Assembly (NCBI GenBank): GCA_046538075.1
Contig: JBKHJN010000059.1
Span: forward strand, 1 to 10,106
Direction of reading: 5' to 3'
Origin: Desulfobacca_B sp046538075
GTDB taxonomy: Bacteria > Desulfobacterota > Desulfobaccia > Desulfobaccales > Desulfobaccaceae
DNA length: 10,106 nt
How positions within the stretch are numbered: the first letter of the stretch is position 1; every line of letters begins with the position of its first letter. The position numbers and the translations under genes are program-made. Positions 1 to 5,365 of the stretch are shown piece after piece. A model generated the notes under the pieces. It did no database searches, was not told where the DNA came from, and saw only the letters and a list, made by a program, of their open reading frames with translations.

Positions 1-147
1 ATAACATTTTATGAAAATCTTTCTATCATTTAACTTTAAAGAAAAAATCTTTTTTTTGAAATTTTGGCAAATCACTTTCTTTTAATTTTATACCTTAAAT
101 CAAATGCAAACTGAACCCTATGCGAAAGTCCTAAATTAATTATAGCC
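1..147. other. AT-rich left edge without a gene
   Basis: This stretch is far richer in A and T than the coding DNA that follows. It contains homopolymer runs of A and T near 41-58. I see no reading frame with a ribosome binding site and no RNA gene. An imperfect repeat is present: positions 83-101 and 137-154 both end in CCTTAAATC preceded by a TAATT..ATA-like block, and the second copy covers the stop codon of the gene ending at 148. No hairpin followed by a U-run is visible that would end the minus-strand operon. It could be an intergenic spacer or the edge of an inserted module. Confidence 0.4.
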
Positions 148-516
148 TTAAATCGGAATCACCTCAATCCCCTGGGCTTCCAGCAGCCTAGCGGTAATCC
201 CATACCCCTTCCCGCAGCTCGGGGAGTTGGCCAGCAGGTAGGCCTTTCTTATTCCATTGGCCCGGCAGATTTCCAGGGTCTTGCGGGCCCCCACCATGTA
301 GGCCTCGGTAAAGTCTTTCCCGGTTCTTCTGCCTTTGACCCGGTTGCCGTTGACCACGTTGCAGCCTTCCCGGGGCGTCGGCAGGCCCCCCAGGACCTCG
401 GGGCAGACGGCGATAAAGTCCTCGGTCAGGCCCAGCTCCGTAACAATCTTCCGACAGAAGCCTTTCCGGTTGTAGCGGCATTTGACGCCGGCGCAGCATT
501 TACTCACCAGAACCAT
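148..516 (-). CDS. Short DUF523/TudS-like cysteine protein
   Basis: This 122-residue protein resembles the DUF523 family, which includes the thiouracil desulfidase TudS. That enzyme carries a [4Fe-4S] cluster held by three cysteines. The visible family motifs are an N-terminal VSKCCAGVKCRY (residues 4-15), CPEVLGGLPTPRE (38-50) and SPSCGKGYG (98-106) followed by GITARLLEAQGIEV. The likely cluster ligands are Cys7, Cys38 and Cys101. Extra cysteines lie at 8, 13, 21, 52 and 84. The protein is shorter than the usual family member (around 150 residues), mainly because the loop after SPSCG is reduced. The start has a GAGGAGG site just upstream and lies inside the end of the ribbon-helix-helix gene (17-base overlap), so the two are probably translated together. 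A desulfidase or sulfur-handling role is inferred from the family; the substrate is unknown. Confidence 0.8.
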   Translation of the reverse strand: MVLVSKCCAGVKCRYNRKGFCRKIVTELGLTEDFIAVCPEVLGGLPTPREGCNVVNGNRVKGRRTGKDFTEAYMVGARKTLEICRANGIRKAYLLANSPSCGKGYGITARLLEAQGIEVIPI

Positions 517-754
517 TTTTTGCGCCCTCCTCTTCCTTCAGGACCTGGGAAGGGTCAAAGTCCCGCAGACCTTCCCGGATGAACCGCACAATTACCTCAT
601 TCATCGACACATGCCGGTTTTGCTTGACGCTTTCGGCGGCCAGGAAGAACTTTAGCTTTAGATAAACTTCCTGGGGCATCTCCACGGTGTATTTCGACAC
701 CCGGCCGGCCGCAGGCTGGGGGCCGGCTTTCGGGGCCTTGCCTTTATGAACCAT
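500..754 (-). CDS. Small ribbon-helix-helix DNA-binding protein
   Basis: This 84-residue protein has the shape of an Arc/MetJ-type ribbon-helix-helix domain. A basic N-terminal tail (residues 1-20, rich in K, G and P) is followed by a likely beta strand SKYTVEMP (20-27), a helix at about 28-42, a turn, and a second helix starting SMNEVIVRFIREGL (50-63). An acidic tail closes the protein. Proteins of this fold bind DNA as dimers through the paired strands and often repress their own operon or act as plasmid accessory factors. The start is preceded by AAAGGAA at a normal distance. It overlaps the downstream DUF523-like gene by 17 bases. Its target is unknown; the repeats in the 1560-1956 gap are candidates. 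The fold is judged from pattern only, without a profile search. Confidence 0.7.
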   Translation of the reverse strand: MVHKGKAPKAGPQPAAGRVSKYTVEMPQEVYLKLKFFLAAESVKQNRHVSMNEVIVRFIREGLRDFDPSQVLKEEEGAKNGSGE

Positions 755-798
755 TTGGGGTTCCTTTCTCTTACTCCCTACTATTACTCTCTTTTCTG

Positions 799-821
799 GG
801 GCCAGGTCAAGGCCCTGGCCC
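799..821. other. GC-rich hairpin after the 822-1559 gene
   Basis: The arms GGGCCAGG (799-806) and CCTGGCCC (814-821) pair perfectly over 8 bases with a 7-base loop. The hairpin begins directly after the minus-strand stop codon at 822-824. On the minus strand it is followed by CAGAAAAGAG, not by a U-run, so a classical intrinsic terminator is not supported. It may be a weak terminator or an mRNA stabilising or processing element between this gene and the ribbon-helix-helix gene. Confidence 0.45.
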
Positions 822-1559
822 TTATTTCCTCACAAACCGGGGTTCGATCAAAATAACCTCATCATCCCAGAAATCATCGCCGATCTCCATATACTGTAAG
901 TTTCCATTGTTGGGATGCCTGGTCCCGACAATATAATCCATAAAGCAGTTTATGAAGGCATTGGCGGTCAGGTTGGATTTTAACCCGCCCCAGAGGCCCG
1001 GGAAAATCGGGTCATCATAATCCTTGATCACCAGGAAGATCCGCAAGTCTTTGCGGTATTCCGGGACTTTTTCGGAGAAACAAGCGACCACCCGGCAGGG
1101 TATTCCCTGAGCCTCAGCTTCCAGGGCGATCTGGTAAACCTTTCGGTGCCTGGGGGCCATATAAGCCCCATGCCGCTCCCGCCAAGGTACCACCATATCC
1201 AACACCACGGAGATGGCGTTGACCTGGCGGGAGTCCTTGAAATACTCGGTAAAACAGGCGGACTCCCCGTTAAGCCAGGCCTCGACCTCGAAATCCCCCT
1301 CTTGGCTGGCCCGGGCTTTCCACCTGGGCTTGCTGAACTCTACCTCTTCCAGAGCCTCTTGAAAGTCCTCGGTGGGGCAAGGGGTTTCCATCTCTCTCTT
1401 AAGAGTGTTGAGATGCTCCCTTGAATCCCCCCGGTCTTTAAAGGCCGTTTGGTCAGTATCCCCCTGAAGAATGTGCTCCAGGGCGTCCATCCCGTGGAGC
1501 CAAAGGGTATTCTCGGGGTTGCCCCGGGGTTTGGCGATGTATTCAGCTGCGGTCTGCAT
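822..1559 (-). CDS. Uncharacterised protein, possibly DUF7192-like
   Basis: This 245-residue protein is not securely recognised. The strong AAAGGGGGTG ribosome binding site just upstream of the ATG, the clean codon use and its place before a co-oriented operon support it as a real gene. Residues 1-80 are rich in charged residues and probably helical. The middle (about 85-160) reads as an alternating strand/helix domain: a basic segment, the stretch WLNGESACFTEYF, then a hydrophobic strand AISVVLDMVV, a helix containing HRKVYQIALEAEAQG and a strand CRVVACFS. This resembles, by memory only, the phage DUF7192 family, and has a loose von Willebrand A-like rhythm. No signal peptide or membrane segment is visible. 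It is divergently placed from the CobS/MoxR-like ATPase across a repeat-rich gap. Such ATPases usually work with a VWA-type partner, so this protein could be that partner, but the idea is weak. Confidence 0.7.
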   Translation of the reverse strand: MQTAAEYIAKPRGNPENTLWLHGMDALEHILQGDTDQTAFKDRGDSREHLNTLKREMETPCPTEDFQEALEEVEFSKPRWKARASQEGDFEVEAWLNGESACFTEYFKDSRQVNAISVVLDMVVPWRERHGAYMAPRHRKVYQIALEAEAQGIPCRVVACFSEKVPEYRKDLRIFLVIKDYDDPIFPGLWGGLKSNLTANAFINCFMDYIVGTRHPNNGNLQYMEIGDDFWDDEVILIEPRFVRK

Positions 1560-1706
1560 TTTGTTTCACCCCCTTTCCGTTGTGCTTGCTCTTATTCACT
1601 GCAATCGCTATGCCAAAACCGGGTTTGAGGCCCTCTTGGGACCTGGTCCCTAAGTTTAGCCCCCTGGCCGCCCAATTCAAAAACTAAGTCAAAACCAAGT
1701 CAATTT

Positions 1707-1833
1707 AAAATTTTAAACCAGTTGCGGTTTGCAAGGGTGCGAAAATTCTGAGTTTTGAAGGGGTATATCCCTCGAAAAATCGCTAAGTTAGCCTGGTTTC
1801 AAAATTTTAACCAAAGTTGAAAATTTTAAACCA
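1707..1833. repeat. AAAATTTTAAACCA repeats (three copies)
   Basis: Exact copies lie at 1707-1720 and 1820-1833, 113 bases apart. A near copy lacking one A lies at 1801-1813. The last two copies, with the preceding GGTTTC at 1795, form an imperfect palindrome about 39 bases long. The core AAAATTTT is itself self-complementary, so each unit could bind a symmetric protein dimer. Confidence 0.6.
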
Positions 1834-1877
1834 TGGTAATCACTGATGATTTAAGCGGTCTCTGAAAATTCTGAGTT
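1741..1877. repeat. GAAAATTCTGAGTT direct repeat (two copies)
   Basis: Exact 14-base copies lie at 1741-1754 and 1864-1877 with a start-to-start spacing of 123 bases. They alternate with the AAAATTTTAAACCA units, so the region reads as a repeated pair of motifs: A-type unit at 1707 then this motif at 1741, and A-type unit at 1820 then this motif at 1864. The spacing within pairs is 34 and 44 bases. Confidence 0.6.
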
Positions 1878-1956
1878 CGGGCTCCGGGCGGTTTTGGAAT
1901 AGCCCTTACACTCATTTAAAGGCAATCACAACAAATCAAGCGAAAGGGGCTTAAAG

Positions 1957-3006
1957 ATGGCAAAACCGGCAAACCAAAAACAACTGACCGACCTGGCCAA
2001 CCTGACCGGGGAAGACTGGACTCCCTTTAAGGATTCCGGTCGGTTGACCCGGGGCCGGGCCGGCGGTGTCTTGGCTGCCTTCACCATGGTTGAGAAGGGA
2101 GTTTTCAAACCTGGCGCGGCTGAACGGGCGGTCCGCAAATTTTTCCCGGGCTGGTCCTGGCCGCATGGCGATAACGGCAACGGCAATGGCAACGGCAACG
2201 GAGCCAAGCTGGAGCGGCAAAAAGACCGCCCCAAGCCCCCGGAAACTCCGAAAGGGGCTGAGGCCTACATCAGACCAGAGGTCTTCGACGAGGTCCTGGT
2301 TTTGGCTAAGGGCGGCATCAATGTTCTGCTTTTTGGGCCCGCCGGCTGCGGCAAGAGTCGCCTGGCCGCTGAGGTGGCCCGGGAGCTGGAAACCGGGTTT
2401 TTCGCCATGAGTTTTAGCGGCGGCATCCGTTACGCCCAGGCCTTTGGCGGCGTGCAGCTGGTCAACGGCCATACCGAGTGGGTCCCGTCGCCATTGCTCA
2501 AGGCCATTCAAAAGCCGGGCGTGGTGTTCCTGGATGAGATCTTTGCCGCGGATCCGGAGATCCTCTTGGGGTTGAACTCCCTTTTAGAGCCGGGCTGCCG
2601 GGCGATCGAGACCCCGGGCGGCCGGTTCGAGGTCCATCCGGATTGTCGGTTCATCGCCGCGGCCAACAGCGCCGGCCGGTCGGTCAATCGGCAATACACC
2701 GGAGTCCAGAGGGCGGACGACAGCCTCTTGGACCGGTTCTTGGCGGTCAACATGGACTATGACCCCAGAGTCGAGGCCGCTATTCTGGCCAAGATGGATC
2801 TGGGGAGCGATGAGCGGGGATTTCTAATCCAAGGCCTGACCGCCCTGCGGCACAAGGTAGAGGCAAACAACATTCCCTTTGACCCTTCAACCCGGCGCCT
2901 GATCAACGCGGCCAAGGCTTTCAAGGCCGGGTTGAATTTGAACCGGGCCTTTGAACTGGCTTTCCTGTCCACCTTGTCCAAGGCGGAACGGGCAAGGTTG
3001 ACCTAA
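1957..3006 (+). CDS. CobS/MoxR-like AAA+ ATPase
   Basis: This 349-residue protein is an AAA+ ATPase of the MoxR/CobS (AAA_5) type. Walker A is GPAGCGKS (127-134), Walker B is VVFLDE (189-194), sensor 1 is RFIAAANSAG (231-240, Asn237) and a likely arginine finger lies in LLDRFLAV (Arg260). The N-terminal region (1-70) is a small separate domain, joined to the ATPase by a low-complexity Asn-Gly linker (72-82) coded by repeated AAC/GGC codons. The region after about 270 would be the helical lid. Family members remodel or insert a partner protein using ATP, often together with a VWA-domain protein, and cobaltochelatase CobS is one example. No cobalamin genes are seen here, so a role in mobile-element biology is more likely. 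The start has a good AAAGGGG site 7 bases upstream. The gene opens the plus-strand block. Confidence 0.88.
   Translation: MAKPANQKQLTDLANLTGEDWTPFKDSGRLTRGRAGGVLAAFTMVEKGVFKPGAAERAVRKFFPGWSWPHGDNGNGNGNGNGAKLERQKDRPKPPETPKGAEAYIRPEVFDEVLVLAKGGINVLLFGPAGCGKSRLAAEVARELETGFFAMSFSGGIRYAQAFGGVQLVNGHTEWVPSPLLKAIQKPGVVFLDEIFAADPEILLGLNSLLEPGCRAIETPGGRFEVHPDCRFIAAANSAGRSVNRQYTGVQRADDSLLDRFLAVNMDYDPRVEAAILAKMDLGSDERGFLIQGLTALRHKVEANNIPFDPSTRRLINAAKAFKAGLNLNRAFELAFLSTLSKAERARLT
2173..2200 (+). repeat. AAC-GGC codon repeat in the ATPase linker
   Basis: The linker between the N-terminal domain and the ATPase core is coded by tandem AAC/AAT-GGC codons, giving a (Asn-Gly)n tract. Hexanucleotide units like this can change copy number by slippage without breaking the frame, so linker length may vary between related elements. 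Confidence 0.7.
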
Positions 3007-3011
3007 GCATA

Positions 3012-3030
3012 GGGGAGCCTCGAGCTCCCC
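3012..3030 (+). other. Short hairpin between ATPase and DUF6573 genes
   Basis: GGGGAGC (3012-3018) and GCTCCCC (3024-3030) form a perfect 7-base stem with a 5-base loop, directly after the ATPase stop codon. It is followed by AATTCAATAAAAG, with no U-run, so it is more likely an mRNA processing or stability element than a full terminator. The next gene's ribosome binding site AGAAGGGAG follows about 15 bases later. Confidence 0.4.
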
Positions 3031-3057
3031 AATTCAATAAAAGAAGGGAGACTAACC

Positions 3058-3465
3058 ATGGAAAACAAACAAGAGTTTTGGGGTGAAGTGATCTTCGCCT
3101 ACACCCGAAAACAGGCCATTGCGGACGGGGTCCTGGTGGACCTGATGCAAGGGGAGTTGGGGGAACTGGTAAAGGAAGCGGGTTTTCGCTATCCCATCGC
3201 CATGACCGCCGAAGCCTTTGCCGAATATGTGGACCTGACCCCGGCGGCCAAGAAAGCCGGCTGCAACCTCAAGGGGCGGCTGTGGGATGTTCTCACCATG
3301 CTGCACTGGGCCATCAAGCGGGCCAGCGACACCAACGAGCTGATCTTCAAGTTCTATGCAGTAACCGACCGGCCCAAACCCAGGCTTTGCCGGCTTAAGT
3401 CGGTGGTGGGCCCGGGAGACCAGGGGGAGCCGGTAATAACCATCATGCTGGTCAACCAGGACTGA
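3058..3465 (+). CDS. DUF6573-like family protein
   Basis: This 135-residue soluble protein matches my memory of the DUF6573 family, found on phages, plasmids and integrative elements. Recognisable parts are YTRKQAIADGVLVDL near the N terminus (15-29), EAGFRYPIAMT (40-50), GRLWDVLTMLHWAI (73-86), and a C-terminal strand region containing VVGPGDQGEPVITIML (116-131). The length is typical and both ends look intact. The function of this family is not known to me. The start has an AGAAGGGAG site and follows the ATPase gene by 51 bases, so the two are probably co-transcribed. A strong hairpin follows its stop codon, separating it from the ParB-like gene. Confidence 0.75.
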   Translation: MENKQEFWGEVIFAYTRKQAIADGVLVDLMQGELGELVKEAGFRYPIAMTAEAFAEYVDLTPAAKKAGCNLKGRLWDVLTMLHWAIKRASDTNELIFKFYAVTDRPKPRLCRLKSVVGPGDQGEPVITIMLVNQD

Positions 3466-3469
3466 CAGC

Positions 3470-3507
3470 GTAAAGCCCCGGTAAGGCGTTAACTTCCGGG
3501 GCTTTAC
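3470..3507 (+). terminator. Probable intrinsic terminator, 12-bp stem
   Basis: GTAAAGCCCCGG (3470-3481) and CCGGGGCTTTAC (3496-3507) pair perfectly over 12 bases around a 14-base loop, directly after the DUF6573-like gene. The AAAG/CTTT ends and GC core are typical of Rho-independent terminators, but only three T residues follow the core before AC, so termination may be partial. It probably ends the first plus-strand transcript and would allow the ParB-like gene to have separate control. Confidence 0.6.
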
Positions 3508-3550
3508 TAACCCTACCTATTTATAAAACCCCATGCGAAAGGAGCGCAAA

Positions 3551-4423
3551 ATGGAGATAGAGCTATGCCAAATCTACCCTAACCCGGCCCAGCCCCGCAA
3601 GGTATTTGCTGAGGAACCTTTAAACGAACTGGCCCAGAGCATTATAGAGCAGGGCTTAATTGAGCCGCTGGTAGTAGTGGAGCGGCCGGGCCCCCTGGGG
3701 CAGTTTATGATCGTGGCCGGGGAGCGGCGCTGGCGGGCCTCGCAACTGGCCGGCCTGGCTACCGTTCCAGTGCGGGTTATCGAGGCTAACGACGCCGAGA
3801 TTGCCGAAATGGCGTTGGTCGAAAATATCCAGCGCCAGGACCTGACTCCCCTGGAAGAGGCCAAAGCTTTTCAGGCCCTGCTGGAGTCAGGCTATACGAA
3901 GGAACAGCTTGCCCAAAAAATGGGTTTCAAGCAACCCTGGCGCATCGACGAGGCCTTAACCTTACTGGACCTCTCGCCCAAACTCCAGGACGCCTTGGCC
4001 TACGGAGTTTTGTCACCGTTTCAAGCTTCCTGGATCGGCAAACTCAAAAACTTCGGCGAGCAGGAAATTGTCTTTAACAAGATTAAGGCCGGGGACTTCC
4101 CCACGGCCAACCATCTCCGGAGGTTCGTTACGGCGATGATCGAGACCAAAAAACAATCGGCCCTTTTCGCTGCTCCCAAGCGGGAGGAGTTGGAAATCGT
4201 CAACCGCTGGGAAAAGGTGCTGGCCTCGGTGGCCGGCCTAATTATGAAATCCTTTAACAAGGACGATTGCCGGGTGCTGGCCAAGGTCTGGCAGGGGAAC
4301 ACCGCCAAGACCATGCAGGAAATCGACCTGATCGTTACCCACCTGAACCTGATCAAAAAGGCGATCCTGGACAATGCCTCCCGGCAAGAGGCGGCACAAA
4401 TCCAAAAGAGCTTTGCAGCTTAA
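3551..4423 (+). CDS. ParB/Spo0J-family protein
   Basis: This 290-residue protein carries the ParB N-terminal domain: an IYPNPAQPRK-type opening (8-17), the phosphate-binding motif GERRWRA (57-63) and the following ENIQRQDLTPLEEA (91-104). In ParB proteins these regions bind CTP and form the sliding clamp on DNA. Residues around 115-141 (YTKEQLAQKMGF onward) form the expected helix-turn-helix, though it is less canonical than in chromosomal ParB. The C-terminal third (about 190-290) is helical and specific to this protein. I choose ATG 3551 rather than the in-frame ATG at 3533 because AAAGGAG (3537-3543) sits correctly before 3551 and would lie inside the longer frame. No ParA gene and no obvious parS site are in the window, so it may work in partition, in regulation or as an element-specific ParB-like factor. 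Confidence 0.85.
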   Translation: MEIELCQIYPNPAQPRKVFAEEPLNELAQSIIEQGLIEPLVVVERPGPLGQFMIVAGERRWRASQLAGLATVPVRVIEANDAEIAEMALVENIQRQDLTPLEEAKAFQALLESGYTKEQLAQKMGFKQPWRIDEALTLLDLSPKLQDALAYGVLSPFQASWIGKLKNFGEQEIVFNKIKAGDFPTANHLRRFVTAMIETKKQSALFAAPKREELEIVNRWEKVLASVAGLIMKSFNKDDCRVLAKVWQGNTAKTMQEIDLIVTHLNLIKKAILDNASRQEAAQIQKSFAA

Positions 4424-4438
4424 GAAAGGAGATTACAG

Positions 4439-4666
4439 ATGTGCAATTATGCTGGACATGCTTACCGCCCATCCAACTCGACCGAGGGCGAACTGTTCCG
4501 GGAAGAGTTTTGCTATCAATGCCAAGAGGACGACTACCCGTTTAAGTTCTGCCCTATCTTGAGCGCCACCTTGATATGTTTGCCCGGGGATCCCGACTAT
4601 CCCGAGGAATGGATTTACGACCTTAAGGGGATCCCGATCTGCACGGCCTTTCACCCTCAATATTAA
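4439..4666 (+). CDS. Small cysteine-rich hypothetical protein
   Basis: This 75-residue protein of unknown function starts 16 bases after the ParB-like stop with a clear AAGAAAGGAG site. It has cysteines at 2, 25, 28, 38, 47 and 68. The pair Cys25-x2-Cys28 with Cys38 and Cys47 could bind zinc. Recognisable pieces are YAGHAYRPSNSTEGE near the start, REEFCYQC in the middle, and DPDYPEEWIYD followed by CTAFHPQ at the end. I recall similar short proteins next to phage and mobile-element genes, without a known role. It has no signal peptide or membrane segment. It belongs to the ParB operon by spacing. Confidence 0.75.
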   Translation: MCNYAGHAYRPSNSTEGELFREEFCYQCQEDDYPFKFCPILSATLICLPGDPDYPEEWIYDLKGIPICTAFHPQY

Positions 4667-4680
4667 GAAAGGAGACGACC

Positions 4681-4905
4681 ATGAGAAAGCACGAGGCCGC
4701 CCAGGTCGCCAATCTGGCCGAAAGCCTGGGTTATGAGCTCGTCCGCTACGAGATCAGGGAGCGCCGCCTCTGGGGTTACGACTACTCCATACTGGTGCGA
4801 AACCCCCAGACCCAACAGGTAACCAAGATCAGAAAGGCCAAGGACTTAAAATCTTTCTGGGCCTACGGGAGGGCGGACAATGTTGAAATGCCGAATTTAT
4901 TATGA
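4681..4905 (+). CDS. Small basic hypothetical protein
   Basis: This 74-residue protein has a good AGAAAGGAG site and starts 14 bases after the preceding stop, so it is part of the same operon. It is rich in Arg, Lys and Tyr, with an N-terminal helix (about 3-17, KHEAAQVANLAESLGY) followed by likely strands (LVRYEIRE, DYSILVRNP, QVTKIRKA). This helix-then-sheet layout is that of a small single-domain protein. I do not recognise the family. Its end overlaps the next gene by 26 bases. Confidence 0.65.
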   Translation: MRKHEAAQVANLAESLGYELVRYEIRERRLWGYDYSILVRNPQTQQVTKIRKAKDLKSFWAYGRADNVEMPNLL

Positions 4906-5365
4906 CGCCGAAACCGGCAATCAGGTGATTAGGGAGCTGAGGCGGGTGATTGAACAGATCACCCGCCTTTGCGGTTTAAAGGGCACGGATAGATGCAATC
5001 ATGGCTGCCCCGCCTGGAAACATTGTGAAGGGGAAATCATAAACGCCTTTAGGGGCAACTTTGCCCGGGCCGCAACGGTGATTCGATTCGGCAAATTTGT
5101 TAATGGGCACGGGCGGCTAGGCCGGCAAAAGGTTTATCGCCGCATGAAAGTCGGCCCGGATTATCGCTGGCGGGAAACCTTAGAATTAAGTATAGGCGGA
5201 CCGCAAGGCTATAAATTGGCCACCCGCATTTGGGACGGCGACCAGGCTGGTTATCTGGATGAATACCAACAAAGATTTTTTGAATTTTACGACTACCAGT
5301 GGGAACGCCACTGCAACGAAAGGAGCTTGACCGATGATCAAAAACATGGTGCCGCGGCTGGCTGA
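4880..5365 (+). CDS. Hypothetical protein with a cysteine cluster
   Basis: This 161-residue protein is not recognised. It starts inside the end of the previous gene with a GGGAGGG site 7 bases upstream of ATG 4880. Residues 14-33 look helical, followed by a compact cysteine group: Cys31, Cys39, Cys43 and Cys49 (RCNHGCPAWKHCEG), plus Cys4. This could bind zinc or an iron-sulfur cluster. The rest is mixed and rich in Arg, Tyr and Gly, without membrane segments. The last 10 codons read through the start of the next gene (32-base overlap), so translation of the two is probably coupled. A perfect inverted repeat lies within its early coding region (4940-4968). Confidence 0.65.
   Translation: MLKCRIYYDAETGNQVIRELRRVIEQITRLCGLKGTDRCNHGCPAWKHCEGEIINAFRGNFARAATVIRFGKFVNGHGRLGRQKVYRRMKVGPDYRWRETLELSIGGPQGYKLATRIWDGDQAGYLDEYQQRFFEFYDYQWERHCNERSLTDDQKHGAAAG
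4940..4968 (+). other. Intragenic 11-bp perfect inverted repeat
   Basis: AGGCGGGTGAT (4940-4950) and ATCACCCGCCT (4958-4968) are perfectly complementary with a 7-base loop TGAACAG, and TT follows the right arm. It lies about 60 bases inside the coding sequence starting at 4880. In RNA it would be a very stable hairpin with a short U-tract, like an internal terminator or attenuator. In DNA it is a possible dimer binding site. It may also arise by chance from GC-rich coding constraints. Confidence 0.55.

Larger units (their letters stand above)
1560..1956. promoter_or_regulatory. Divergent gap with AT-rich repeats
   Basis: This 397-base region separates the minus-strand gene starting at 1559 from the plus-strand ATPase gene and must hold promoters for both directions. 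I see no convincing sigma-70 pair. It contains two exact 14-base direct repeats: AAAATTTTAAACCA at 1707-1720 and 1820-1833 (with a one-base-shorter form at 1801-1813), and GAAAATTCTGAGTT at 1741-1754 and 1864-1877. The segment 1795-1833 is also an imperfect inverted repeat, starting GGTTTCAAAATTTT and ending AAAATTTTAAACC. Spaced repeats of this kind are typical of operators, partition sites or iterons. The ribbon-helix-helix and ParB-like proteins encoded nearby are candidate binders. Confidence 0.6.

Noticed and set aside
1700..1880. CRISPR array
   Set aside because: The repeats are only 14 bases, of two kinds, with just two or three copies and unequal spacing, and no cas genes; the Cas4-like protein belongs to a wider nuclease family.
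1894..1920. Sigma-70 promoter before the ATPase gene (TTGGAA ... TTTAAA)
   Set aside because: The spacing is about 15 bases and both boxes deviate; not enough to call.
1951..2511. 186-codon open frame on the minus strand
   Set aside because: It is the shadow of the AAA+ ATPase gene, which has all nucleotide-binding motifs; the antisense repeat of Ala-Val-Ala comes from the Asn-Gly codons.
3533..3550. Longer ParB-like start at ATG 3533
   Set aside because: The AAAGGAG site lies inside this extension and serves ATG 3551.
4267..4562. Plus-strand open frames across the ParB-like end
   Set aside because: They overlap the ParB-like and the small cysteine-rich genes in other frames and lack their own ribosome binding sites.
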